DNA of 64,000 bases. Source: Bradyrhizobium sp. 4. Lineage in GTDB: Bacteria; Pseudomonadota; Alphaproteobacteria; Rhizobiales; Xanthobacteraceae. The stretch covers positions 62,001 to 126,000 of the forward strand of contig NZ_CP064687.1 of the NCBI RefSeq assembly GCF_023100905.1, in the 5' to 3' direction. Both the position numbers and the translations under genes were made by a program. The stretch's first letter is position 1; every line of letters begins with the position of its first letter. This document shows positions 53,749 to 62,322 of the stretch, one piece after another. Below the pieces are notes generated by a model that was given only the letters and a program-made list of their open reading frames with translations, was not told the origin of the DNA and made no database searches.

Positions 53749-54402
53749 ATGTCCAGACATCATTATCGGGCGCGCACCGGTGAGGACCGGACGAGCCTTT
53801 ATGACGACATCACCAACAAGATCATCGCCGAACTGGAGGCCGGCCGTGTGCCGTGGGTGCAGCCCTGGGGCACCGCGGCGGCGACGGCGCCTTTGGCCAT
53901 GCCGAAAAGCGCCGCGACCGGCCGCCAATACAGCGGCGTTAACATACTAATTCTCTGGGGGGCTGCCACTGAACACGCATTCACAGGTCAGAGCTGGCTC
54001 ACATTCCGCCAGGCGCTATCGCTCGGTGGTCACGTTCGCAAGGGCGAGCGCGGCACGACCGTCGTCTATGCCGACCGCTTTGTGCCGGTCGACGAACAGC
54101 GCCGCGCGAGCGAGAACGGTGAGGAAGCGCAGACCATTCCGTTCCTCAAGCGCTTCACACTTTTCAACATCGATCAATGCGAGGGCTTGCCTCCGGACAT
54201 CGCAACAACAGCGCCGCCTCCGCCGCCAGACCTGATCGAGCCGAAGGTCGAAAAGCTCATCAAGGCGACTGGCATCGACTTCCGCATCGGCGGCAACCGC
54301 GCCTTTTATGCGCCGACAGAAGATTATGTGCAGGTGCCGCCACCGCAAGCCTATTTCGAGCCGATCAACTGGCATCGAACGGCCTTGCATGAGCTGGCGC
54401 AT
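53749..54402 (+). pseudogene. ardC: ArdC-like antirestriction protein, fragment 1 (N-terminal)
   Basis: 218 codons. N-terminal ssDNA-binding ArdC domain: DDITNKIIAELEAGRVPWVQPWG, GRQYSGVNILILW, WLTFRQALSLGGHVRKGERGTTVVY and FTLFNIDQCEGLP. The start of the zincin peptidase domain follows: INWHRTALHELAH (HELAH zinc site). The frame is cut exactly after HELAH at 54402 by RIT element 1. The next codons of the gene (GCC AGC GGC CAT CCG) reappear at 57772. ArdC protects incoming conjugative DNA from restriction and is typical of ICE/plasmid leading regions. Confidence 0.93.
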
Positions 54403-54429
54403 AATGCCGCGATCCAGATTATGCCGCAT
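54396..54429. repeat. RIT 1 left terminal inverted repeat
   Basis: Starts GGCGCATAATGCCGCGATCC. All 34 bases match the complement of 57711-57744. The outer seven are shared with ardC. Confidence 0.95.
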
Positions 54430-54484
54430 GGCCTCTGTTGGAGGCTGGATATCCCGGTGTTGGCCATGCGGCTGTTCGGCATAA

Positions 54485-55477
54485 TCAGAGCCCTTCAAGG
54501 AACGCGAGCAGTTTGTCGTCCGGCCGGAACCGACCCGGCGGCGCGGATGGTGCGGCGACGAGAGCGAGCGCCTTTTCCTTCATCCGCATATCGGCGTGGA
54601 TGTAGATCTGGGTGGTCTCGACGTTCTCGTGACCAAGCCAGAGCGCGATCACCGCAGGATCGACGCCATGATGGAGCAGGTCCATCGCCGTGCTGTGGCG
54701 CAGCGTATGCGGTGTGACCCGCTTGGTGCCGATGCTCGGGCACGCGCGCGACGCCGTGAGGCAGTGCTTGCGGACCAGATGCTCAAGAGCGTCACGGCTC
54801 AGCCGTTCGCCCCGGATCGACGGGAACAGCGGCTTGCTCTGGTCTTTGTCGTTGCCGATCCACGTCGCCAGCAGCTTGGCTGTCTCGCGGCGAAGTGGGG
54901 TGGCGCGCTCCTTGCGGCCCTTGCCCATGCAACGGATGTGAGCGCCGGTTCCAAGCGCGACATCGCCCCGGGTAAGGCCGACCAGTTCGGAAGCTCGCAG
55001 GCCTGTCTGGATTGCGAGCAACAGCAGAGCATGATCGCGCCGGCCCGCCCATGTGGTGCGATCCGGAGCCGCCAGCAACGCCGCCATCTCTTCGGCATCG
55101 AGGAACGTAACTGCACGCTTCACATAGCGCTTGTTGGGCATGGCCAGGATACGCTGGCAGTGTAGTAGCCAGGTCGGATCGGTCATCGCGACGAAGCGGA
55201 AGAACGATCGGATCGCCGCGAGCCGGGTGTTGCGGCTGCGGGCGCTATTGCCCCGCGTGGTCTCGGTATGGGCGAGGAAGTCCGCGACCAGATCGGCGTC
55301 GATATCTTCGACCGTCAGGTTGACTGGCGGCTTGTTGCGGCGAGTGCTCGCGTACCTGAGCAGTAGCCGGAACGTATCGCGATAGCCAGCGACCGTATGT
55401 CGGCTCGCCTCCAGTTGCGTGCAAAGCCGCTCGGTGAAGAAGCGCTGGATCAGCGCAGGTAAGGCGATGGTGCTCAT
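54485..55477 (-). CDS. RIT 1 third tyrosine recombinase (RitC)
   Basis: 330 residues from the ATG at 55477, which overlaps the RitB stop. N-terminal SAM-like core-binding domain (LIQRFFTERLCTQLEASRHTVAGYRDTFRLLLRYAS) and catalytic domain: TGLRASELVGL (Arg), GKGRKERATPL (Lys), TPHTLRHSTAM (His, Arg), LGHENVETTQIYIHAD (His, Tyr). Complete catalytic set. Length matches other RitC proteins. Last gene of the trio. Confidence 0.92.
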   Translation of the reverse strand: MSTIALPALIQRFFTERLCTQLEASRHTVAGYRDTFRLLLRYASTRRNKPPVNLTVEDIDADLVADFLAHTETTRGNSARSRNTRLAAIRSFFRFVAMTDPTWLLHCQRILAMPNKRYVKRAVTFLDAEEMAALLAAPDRTTWAGRRDHALLLLAIQTGLRASELVGLTRGDVALGTGAHIRCMGKGRKERATPLRRETAKLLATWIGNDKDQSKPLFPSIRGERLSRDALEHLVRKHCLTASRACPSIGTKRVTPHTLRHSTAMDLLHHGVDPAVIALWLGHENVETTQIYIHADMRMKEKALALVAAPSAPPGRFRPDDKLLAFLEGL

Positions 55478-56413
55478 TGTGCCATCTCCCCGCCGCTCGC
55501 GGTGGCGCGGCCCATCGCTAGATCGAGCAGCTCCGGGACCGCCTCCAGATACCAATATGTTCCAGAAGGGTTGCTATGACCCAGATAGGTCGTCAGCCGG
55601 ATCATCTCGCGCGCCGGGTCCTTGCCAGTCCGGTACCAGTTGATCATCGTACGCACGGCGAAGGTGTGGCGCAGGTCGTGGATGCGCGGTCCCCGGCCGT
55701 GCCGCTGGTACTGCTGCTCGGATCGCAATCCGATCTGCTGGCATGCTTGCGCAAAGTTGTAGCGGGCCCCACAGTCGGTGAGCCGAGTCGCCTTGTCAGT
55801 TATGAACATCGGCTTCGCCGGATGACCGATCAACCGGTCGCGTTTGACGCGATAGTCTAGCAGTCGCTCGACGGCGCTGGGGTCGAGCGGCAGCAGTCGC
55901 TCCTTCGTTCTTACCTTGTCGGACGCGTAACGCACCATTATCGGCATCGAGGTCGTCTCCATCGAGCGCGAGCGCCTCGCTGACGCGCAGGCCCGTGATC
56001 GCGATGAGTGCGAACAGCGTCGAGCAGGTCAGCCCGCGCAATCCGCAAATCGACGGAAGTGCCATTGCGGCCGCGATGATCGAAGCGACTTCCGCGTCGC
56101 TGTAGATATACGGTCGGGAGCGCATCACGGTATTCGGCAACAATCCCCGGGGCGGGGCTTCATGCGCCAGATCGAAGCTACTTAGCCACTGCGCGAAGAG
56201 GCGCACGACGGTAAGCCGCGCCGCTCGCGTCCTGCCGTTGGCCTCGTCGAGCGTAGCATGCCAGCGCAGGAACAGCGCCGTGTCGATATGCGTCGCACGC
56301 TCGCGGTCGGCAAACCGCGTGAAGCGGCGGAGGATGCGCTCGCTGGTGCTCAGGTCGTAGCCGAGGCTGCGCCGCACGGCCAGATAGCGATCGAGTTGGG
56401 AGGTGAGGCTCAT
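55474..56413 (-). pseudogene. RIT 1 second tyrosine recombinase (RitB), frameshifted
   Basis: 940 bases hold a full-length recombinase in two frames that join near 55910. The first frame gives LTSQLDRYLAVRRSLGYDLSTSERILRRFTRFAD and ITGLRVSEALALD. The second gives TKERLLPLDPSAVERL, RIHDLRHTFAVRTMINWY and YLGHSNPSGTYWYL. One extra A in the minus-strand word AAGAACGAAG explains the shift. Start overlaps the RitA stop and end overlaps RitC. Without recoding, the active site is split, so RitB may be inactive. Confidence 0.88.
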
Positions 56414-57621
56414 TGCGCGCCTCCCACTACGGGCCAGGGCATTGCTATCGATCGCAGCCCATCTATGTCGAGACGGGCATATATCATGGTCGATGTGCGT
56501 GAGCGATGCCGCAGCACGTCACCCACCTCGTCGAGCGATGCACCCGAGTTCACCAACTGGACCGCAAGGCTATGACGCAGCAGGTGCGATCCCACATAGG
56601 GCGTCACCGGTTTCTGGCCGGTCGCCTTCAGGGCATCCTTTAGGACGGCGTTGACGATTTGGCCGTCATTGAACGGACGATGTGGCGCGCGATGGGTAAC
56701 GAACATCATGCGGCAGGACGTGGGGCCGCGCTCCTCGCGCAGATAGCGGCTCAGCGCATCGCCAACCTCCGAGCTGATCGGCACGCGATCGTGGAGTTTG
56801 CCCTTGCCACGAACCAAGAGTTCGCCCGCGCGCCAGTCGACGTCGTCCAACCGGATCGCGATGACCTCGGCAGCACGCAAGCCAAGCCGGGCCATGATGA
56901 GCAGCATCGCATAGTCCCGAGCCCCGTGCCGCGGGTTGTGGCGCACGCAGGCGAGCACCGCCTCAACGCCCTCGGGCACCAGATGGCGCGGCAGTCGTGC
57001 TCCCCAGCGTTTCGCCGTTCTAGGCAGACTCAGAGCTAGATTGGTCGCTGTCGCGCCACTGCCGAACAGATATTGCAGGAAGATACGAACATGCGTCGCT
57101 ATCGTCTTGTCGCGCCGCGCACTTGCCATTACGTGCTCAAGGAAGCTGCCCACGTCGGCGGGCCGCAACCGCCCCGGATCAACCATCGCATCGCCAAAGC
57201 GATGATCGAGGAACCGGTTGGCGAACCGCAGCGTGTGATAGATCGTCCGCGGGCTAAGGCCGCGATGCTTGACCAAATAGGTCTCGAAGTCCGCCAGTAG
57301 GGCCGCACGCGCTTGCTGCGCCTCGCTCAACGGCACTGGATGCGTCACGCCGATATCGAGGAGATGCTGCGCGAACCGGCGGGCCAACCTATACGGCCAT
57401 ATCGTGCCGGTTTTCTTACGCGGCACCTTGCGTCCCAGATGCTCGGCCATATCGAGCGTCAACGCTGAAGGACCGATGCCCTGGACATCCATCGCGTGAC
57501 CCACCTTTCGTAGGATCGATAGGTAGGTCTTGACCGTGCCGGCGCTGTAATTCTCCGCCGCAAAACTCGCTGCGAACGAGCCAAGATGCGGCTCGATGCA
57601 GGTCTGCAAATATTGAGACAT
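56410..57621 (-). CDS. RIT 1 first tyrosine recombinase (RitA)
   Basis: 403 residues from the ATG at 57621 (GGAG about ten bases upstream). The N-terminal domain (AENYSAGTVKTYLSILRKVGHAMD) and second core-binding region (LVKHRGLSPRTIYHTLRFANRFLDH) are longer than in RitB and RitC. Catalytic motifs: ARLGLRAAEVIAI (Arg), GKGKLHDRVPI (Lys), GSHLLRHSLAVQL (His, Arg), LRHRSRTSTMIYARLD (Tyr). Overlaps ritB by four bases. Confidence 0.92.
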   Translation of the reverse strand: MSQYLQTCIEPHLGSFAASFAAENYSAGTVKTYLSILRKVGHAMDVQGIGPSALTLDMAEHLGRKVPRKKTGTIWPYRLARRFAQHLLDIGVTHPVPLSEAQQARAALLADFETYLVKHRGLSPRTIYHTLRFANRFLDHRFGDAMVDPGRLRPADVGSFLEHVMASARRDKTIATHVRIFLQYLFGSGATATNLALSLPRTAKRWGARLPRHLVPEGVEAVLACVRHNPRHGARDYAMLLIMARLGLRAAEVIAIRLDDVDWRAGELLVRGKGKLHDRVPISSEVGDALSRYLREERGPTSCRMMFVTHRAPHRPFNDGQIVNAVLKDALKATGQKPVTPYVGSHLLRHSLAVQLVNSGASLDEVGDVLRHRSRTSTMIYARLDIDGLRSIAMPWPVVGGAQ

Positions 57622-57710
57622 GATCTTCGTGCTCCTTGTTGTTGGAGCGACGAAGATTATGCCGAATGGGATTGGCGGGATCATGCCGCCAACCGGGCCC
57701 AGCCGAGCAG

Positions 57711-57744
57711 ATGCGGCATAATCTGGATCGCGGCATTATGCGCC
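57711..57744. repeat. RIT 1 right terminal inverted repeat
   Basis: Complement of 54396-54429 over all 34 bases; ends ATTATGCGCC. Its last seven bases are also the start of the 34-base palindrome. Confidence 0.95.
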
Positions 57745-57771
57745 TTATGCCGATATCGGCATAAGGCGCAT
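57738..57771. repeat. 34-base perfect palindrome at the RIT 1 right junction
   Basis: Each 17-base arm reads ATGCGCCTTATGCCGAT. It bridges the right inverted repeat and the ardC junction and is not present at the left end. Confidence 0.93.
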
Positions 57772-57939
57772 GCCAGCGGCCATCCGTCACGTCTCAACCG
57801 CGACTTGTCGGGCAGCTTTGGTACCAGGAAGTATGCCTTTGAGGAGTTGGTCGCGGAAATTGCCTCTGCGTTCGGTTGCGCGTCCCTCGGTATCGTACCG
57901 ACGGTGCGGCACGCCGATTATATCGGCTCGTGGTTGGAG
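57772..57939 (+). pseudogene. ardC: ArdC-like antirestriction protein, fragment 2
   Basis: 56 codons, ASGHPSRLNRDLSGSFGTRKYAFEELVAEIASAFGCASLGIVPTVRHADYIGSWLE, the zincin domain after HELAH, including the third zinc ligand region (EELVAEIASAF). In frame with fragment 1 across RIT 1. It is cut after SWLE, where RIT 2 begins and supplies an immediate TAA stop. Confidence 0.93.
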
Positions 57940-57959
57940 TAATGGCGAGCTTGCCATTA
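57940..57959. repeat. 20-base palindrome at the RIT 2 left junction
   Basis: TAATGGC, spacer GAGCTT, GCCATTA. Seven perfect pairs. It occupies the same relative position (between terminal repeat and target gene, one end only) as the palindrome of RIT 1. Confidence 0.85.
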
Positions 57960-57963
57960 TTCA

Positions 57964-57994
57964 AGTAATCAGCAGCAGATCATAATGTGAAGGA
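57964..57994. repeat. RIT 2 left terminal inverted repeat
   Basis: Starts AGTAATCAGCAGCAGATCAT. All 31 bases match the complement of 61779-61809. Confidence 0.95.
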
Positions 57995-58109
57995 AGATTC
58001 TTAGCGCGGCCGGCTTGTGGAGATCGGCTAAAACGGCTTGCGATCTGCTGCGCATTATTTCCGGCATGAGACCCTCGGCTGTTGATCAAACACAGTTGAG
58101 GAAGCCTTC

Positions 58110-59341
58110 ATGACACATGGATACAGCGCCCTTGTCTCGGAGCTTAGGGATGCTCTCACGCGACTGCGATATAACCGAGTTGCAGTTCATAACTATTGCC
58201 GCAACGCCGACCACTTTCTTGCGTATCTGACGGTACGCGCAATTGCTCTCGAAGCAGTCACGCCGGCCGACGTAACGGCTTATCTGCGGTTTGCGGTTCG
58301 ACAATTTCGCAAGCGTCATGGCCGCGCTCCAGCTCGCTATTGGATAGGCATTCCCAGATCAGGAATCCACGCGCTGCTGAAACTCGCGTTGAAGCGCTGG
58401 CCACCTGAAACTGCGGCCATCAATGCTGGCGGGCGTCTTTGTCGAGAGGTGTGCGATCAGTATCAGACATGGCTGCGGGAGGAACGCGGGCTCGCCACGG
58501 CCTCGGTCGACGCCTTACTGTGGGAAGCTCGAAATTTTTGTGCTTGGCTCATCAAGCATTCGAACGCCAATTTTGCAGGCCTGACCGTCCGCGATCTCGA
58601 TATTTACATGGATATGCGCGGGCTCGCGGGCTGACGCGGAAATCCTTGAAAGATGTCGCCGAGCGGCTTCGTTCGCTGCTGAAACATCTTCACAGGACAG
58701 GTCGCACCACGGCCGATCTCTCCCAGCACGTTATTGCTCCGCTGCTCTATGCCTATGAAGGCATCCCGTCCGCGTTAAGTTCGGATCATATCTCGATTGT
58801 CCTGAAATCTGTTCGAAAAGACCGGTCGCCGATGGGCTTGCGCGACTATGCCATCCTTCAGCTTCTTGCGACCTATGGGTTACGTTCCGGCGAGATAAGC
58901 CGTTTGCGGTTAGAAGACATCGATTGGCGGGCGGACATTCTGCACATCCGCCGCTCCAAAACGGGTGATCATTCTCTTCTGCCCTTGTTTGAGGCCGTTG
59001 GGGAAGCGCTGATCGAGTACCTCCGGCACGGCCGCCCTGAAACTGGTGTGCGGGAGATATTTGTTCGCACCCGCGCACCCTACGTTCCCATGGTGCGTAT
59101 TTATAACGAAGTCAGCCGGCGGATTGAGGCGGCAGGCGTCACACCAAGCGGCAAACGCGGCCCGCATACCTTCCGACATGCACGTGCAGTCAGTCTGCTA
59201 CGGGCGTCGGTCCCGCGAAAGTTGATCGGAGACGTATTGGGTCATCGTTCAACGGAATCGACGATCCCCTACCTGAAACTTGCCACGGAGGACCTGCGCG
59301 CAATCGCCCTAGAGATCCCGGGACAGGAGGTGCGCTCATGA
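58110..59341 (+). pseudogene. RIT 2 first tyrosine recombinase (RitA), frameshifted
   Basis: The first frame (174 codons) holds the two N-terminal core-binding regions (LRDALTRLRYNRVAVHNYCRNADHFLAYL; DQYQTWLREERGLATASVDALLWEARNF) and stops at 58634. The second continues GLTRKSLKDVAERLRSLLKHLH with catalytic motifs TYGLRSGEISRL, GPHTFRHARAVSL and LGHRSTESTIPYLKLA. One missing base near 58620 restores a 410-residue protein. The end overlaps RitB (ATGA). Probably inactive unless recoded. Confidence 0.88.
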
Positions 59342-60714
59342 ACGCTTGGCCCGACACCGATGGCAGAACGATTGCCCGTTATCTTGGTCGGCTCCGGCTA
59401 CGCTGCTCGACCAGTCCGATCTATTACCGTCAGGCGCTCCGAACCTTCCAGGAAGTGGTTGTCCGGGATCAGCGCACACCCGGACAGCTTGGCCGAGAAG
59501 TGCTCGAAACGTGGTTGCGCGAATATGCCATGCACTGGCCCATGGCGACGCTGCTGCATCGCGCCCGCATCGTCAATCGCTTCCTCGACTTCCTCGTGGG
59601 GGAAGCGCTGATCGTCAGCAATCCCATTGCTGATTTGCGTGCCGAGTACCATGCGAAAAGCGACAAGGCTATCGTGCGGTCGCTGCTCGCGCCCGATCCC
59701 GATCAGGCACTCGAAGCGCTACGGCAGTTCCCACCGTTCAGCAGTGTTCTCGGCGACCTCATGCGCAACCACATCGCGCTGATGCAGGCGAGAGGTTATC
59801 GCTATCAGACGCAGACCCGCTGGTTCTGGCGGTTCGATCGCTTCTTGCAAGCGCATCCGGAGTTGGCGGGAGAGTCAGTATCGATCATGTTGCAGCACTG
59901 GGCGGCCGCGCGATCAACCGCCAACCATGCCGCCGAATGCGAAAAGCTCGCTCGTGCCTTGGCCAAGGCACAGCATCATCTCGATCCCAGCACCAAACCA
60001 AGACGTCCGGATCCCCGTCCTGCACAACAGGTCGCGCGACATTGGCGTCGGCCATATATTTACAGCGCGCAAGAGGTTCGCCGTCTCCTCGACATCGCTC
60101 TGACCTACCCCTCTCCACGCTCACCGTTGCGGCCGATCAGCCTCTACACCATGCTGGTCCTGACCTATTGCGCGGGATTGCGGTTGGGAGAACTCGCACG
60201 CCTGAACCTTGCCGATATCGATCTGCAGGTTGGCACGATTACCATCCGGGAGACGAAGTTCTTCAAATCGAGGATCTTGCCATTGGCTGACAGTGCGTTG
60301 TCGGCGCTGCGGGAATATCTGGAGGCGAGACGCAAGGCGAAGATGCCACAAAGCCCCGAATCTGGCCTGTTCTGGCACGATCAGGGCAATGCGCGCTACA
60401 CGTCGCACGCCATCGCCGGTTGCCTTGTCGACATCCTGCGGCGTGCCGGACTCAAGGCGGCGAAAGGCAAGACTGGCCCTCGCATCCACGACCTGCGTCA
60501 CTCGTTTGTGGTGAACCGCATTCTCGAATGGTACCGCGCCGGCATCAATCCGCAGGACAAGCTTCCATTCCTCGCGACATATCTGGGGCACCGCGATATC
60601 CACTCGACGCTGGTTTACATCACGGTCACCCAGGAACTCCTTCAGCAAGCAAACGAACGCTTCCGGACGTTCGCGTCACATTGCCTGCACGCGTCAGAGG
60701 GGGTGCAGCCATGA
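59338..60714 (+). CDS. RIT 2 second tyrosine recombinase (RitB)
   Basis: 458 residues. An extended N-terminal region (IYYRQALRTFQEVVVRDQRTPGQLGREVLETWLREYAMHWP) precedes a second core-binding region (MQARGYRYQTQTRWFWRFDRFLQ) and the catalytic domain: YCAGLRLGELARLNL (Arg), ETKFFKSRILPL (Lys), GPRIHDLRHSFVVNRIL (His, Arg), YLGHRDIHSTLVYITVT (His, Tyr). Intact and longer than RIT 1 RitB. Overlaps both neighbours. Confidence 0.92.
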   Translation: MNAWPDTDGRTIARYLGRLRLRCSTSPIYYRQALRTFQEVVVRDQRTPGQLGREVLETWLREYAMHWPMATLLHRARIVNRFLDFLVGEALIVSNPIADLRAEYHAKSDKAIVRSLLAPDPDQALEALRQFPPFSSVLGDLMRNHIALMQARGYRYQTQTRWFWRFDRFLQAHPELAGESVSIMLQHWAAARSTANHAAECEKLARALAKAQHHLDPSTKPRRPDPRPAQQVARHWRRPYIYSAQEVRRLLDIALTYPSPRSPLRPISLYTMLVLTYCAGLRLGELARLNLADIDLQVGTITIRETKFFKSRILPLADSALSALREYLEARRKAKMPQSPESGLFWHDQGNARYTSHAIAGCLVDILRRAGLKAAKGKTGPRIHDLRHSFVVNRILEWYRAGINPQDKLPFLATYLGHRDIHSTLVYITVTQELLQQANERFRTFASHCLHASEGVQP

Positions 60715-61715
60715 AACCGGTCGACCCGTTCCCGAGGCTGCTTCATGCCTTCTTTTACGAGTGGATGGTTCAGCAGCGAAATGCCTCTGCGCACACCGTT
60801 CGGTCCTACCGTGACACATGGCGCCTGTTCCTCAGGTTCGTGGCTCAACGCCGACGCCGGCCGATAGCCCAGCTCGCACTGGGGGACCTGACGGCCTCCG
60901 AGGTCAAGACCTTCCTGCAATACACCGAGCAGGAACGCGGAGATACGATTGGCACGCGCAACTGTCGCCTGTCCGCATTACGTAGCTTCTTTAGCTTCGT
61001 TGCTGACCGCGAGCCGACGGCTATCGAGCAATGCACCCAGATTCTGCACGTGCCCATGAAGAAAGCGCCGATCCATGCGCCGTGCTATCTGGAGCCCGAG
61101 GAGGTGAAGGCCATTCTGGCGCAGCCCGACCGCTCGACGATTGAGGGGCAACGCGACCACGCGCTCTTCTGCTTCCTCTACAATACCGGCGCGCGCATCC
61201 AGGAGGCGCTCGATGTTTGCCTGCGGGCGATCCGGTTCGACTCGCCAACCTGCGTGCGTCTTTACGGCAAGGGACGAAAAGAACGGCTGAGCCCTCTTTG
61301 GCCAGAAACCGTGTCGTTGCTAAGATCGCAGCTCATGCGACAGCCGAGGGCCGACAACGAGCCCATCTTCGTCAATCGGTATGGTGTCCCGCTCGGCGCA
61401 TCGGGCGTCCGCTTCAAACTGGCGCAATACGTCGAAGCGGCAGCGAAGATCATGCCGAGCCTGGCCTCAAAGCACGTAACACCTCATAGCTTCCGTCATG
61501 CGACGGCGGTGCATCTGGTAGCGGCAGGCGTTGACGTCACTGTGATCCGAAGCTGGCTCGGCCATGTCAGCCTCGACACCACAAACCACTACGCTCAGGC
61601 AAATCTGGAAACAAAGCGCCTGGCGTTGGAGCGCCTCGAAAGCCCGTCACGATCGGCAAAACGACCATCGTGGAAACAGGACCAGAGCGTTCTGGCCTGG
61701 CTCGATACCCTTTAG
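60711..61715 (+). CDS. RIT 2 third tyrosine recombinase (RitC)
   Basis: 334 residues from the ATG at 60711, overlapping RitB by four bases. Core-binding domain LLHAFFYEWMVQQRNASAHTVRSYRDTWRLFLRFVAQRR and catalytic motifs NTGARIQEALDV (Arg), GKGRKERLSPL (Lys), TPHSFRHATAVHL (His, Arg), LGHVSLDTTNHYAQAN (His, Tyr). Intact; ends 63 bases before the right terminal repeat. Confidence 0.92.
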   Translation: MKPVDPFPRLLHAFFYEWMVQQRNASAHTVRSYRDTWRLFLRFVAQRRRRPIAQLALGDLTASEVKTFLQYTEQERGDTIGTRNCRLSALRSFFSFVADREPTAIEQCTQILHVPMKKAPIHAPCYLEPEEVKAILAQPDRSTIEGQRDHALFCFLYNTGARIQEALDVCLRAIRFDSPTCVRLYGKGRKERLSPLWPETVSLLRSQLMRQPRADNEPIFVNRYGVPLGASGVRFKLAQYVEAAAKIMPSLASKHVTPHSFRHATAVHLVAAGVDVTVIRSWLGHVSLDTTNHYAQANLETKRLALERLESPSRSAKRPSWKQDQSVLAWLDTL

Positions 61716-61778
61716 CGGCAAGGAAATAATGTGGAGGAGATCGCGCACTATCCCAGCATAACACCGGAAACGTGGTGC

Positions 61779-61809
61779 TCCTTCACATTATGATCTGCTG
61801 CTGATTACT
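61779..61809. repeat. RIT 2 right terminal inverted repeat
   Basis: Complement of 57964-57994, ending TGCTGATTACT, four bases before ardC resumes. Confidence 0.95.
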
Positions 61810-61813
61810 CGAT

Positions 61814-61948
61814 GTGTTGCGCGAGGACAATCGTGCAATTGTGCGGGCCGCTTCACAGGCCAGCAAGGTCGCGGACTATCTCCTTGGATTCTTGCCAGCA
61901 CCCGCTGCCCACATGAAGGCGGAAAAAGCGGACCAGGAAGCGGCGTGA
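61814..61948 (+). pseudogene. ardC: ArdC-like antirestriction protein, fragment 3 (C-terminal)
   Basis: 44 codons and the TGA: VLREDNRAIVRAASQASKVADYLLGFLPAPAAHMKAEKADQEAA. This is the usual ArdC tail following SWLE, in frame with fragment 2. Fragments 1+2+3 add to about 318 residues, a normal ArdC length, with no other lesion, so both insertions are recent relative to gene decay. Confidence 0.93.
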
Positions 61949-62055
61949 GGCTCCGCCCGGTCACCGCGGGAACGAGAGTGAGAGGGCGGGTCGTTTTCCG
62001 CGATGGGTTGGAGGTCGAGAGAGAGGCTCTCGGCCGCCCGTCGTGGAGAATCGGC

Positions 62056-62322
62056 ATGACGAAGGCTGTCCAAAAGATCACCTTGTCGCCCTCGCGTAAT
62101 ATTCCGTTCAACAAGCTGGTGCTGAGCCAGTCCAACGTCCGGCATGTGACGGCGGGCATTTCCATCGAGCAACTCGCCGAAAGTATCGCGCAGCGTACGC
62201 TCCTGCAGAGTCTCAACGTGCGGGCGGTTGTTCGTGCGTACGGTTGCGAGCGGCGTGGAGGTCCTGTCGAAAGTGCTCGACCCCTATCCGATCACGCGCA
62301 TCAGTGAGCGGGAGGCCGCCTG
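62056..62322 (+). pseudogene. ParB/RepB-like partition protein, N-terminal half with internal deletion
   Basis: MTKAVQKITLSPSRNIPFNKLVLSQSNVRHVTAGISIEQLAESIAQRTLLQSLNVRAVV is the N-terminal ParB nuclease-like domain of the ICE/plasmid family. After RAVV the match is lost. The next readable piece, in another frame just before the Toprim gene, is a tail VLDPYPITRISEREAA, so the centre has been deleted. GGAGA precedes the ATG. The gene order ardC-parB-Toprim-DUF2493 is a conserved backbone in Bradyrhizobium islands as far as I recall. Confidence 0.78.

Larger units (their letters stand above)
54396..57771 (-). mobile_element. RIT element 1 (recombinase-in-trio) inserted in ardC
   Basis: Three adjacent, translationally overlapping tyrosine recombinase genes on the minus strand are bounded by perfect 34-base inverted repeats (54396-54429 and 57711-57744). 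GGCGCAT stands at both junctions with ardC (54396-54402 and 57765-57771), like a 7-base duplication. Beyond the right repeat lies a 34-base perfect palindrome. Removing the element restores ardC in frame. The middle gene has a one-base frameshift. Confidence 0.93.
57940..61813 (+). mobile_element. RIT element 2 (recombinase-in-trio) inserted in ardC
   Basis: A second, sequence-distinct trio of tyrosine recombinases, on the plus strand, divergent from RIT 1 and only 168 bases from it. Perfect 31-base inverted repeats lie at 57964-57994 and 61779-61809. To their left a TAATGGC-GAGCTT-GCCATTA palindrome abuts ardC; on the right only four bases (CGAT) separate repeat and gene. ardC resumes in frame at 61814. 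The first gene is frameshifted. No clear target duplication was found. Confidence 0.92.
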
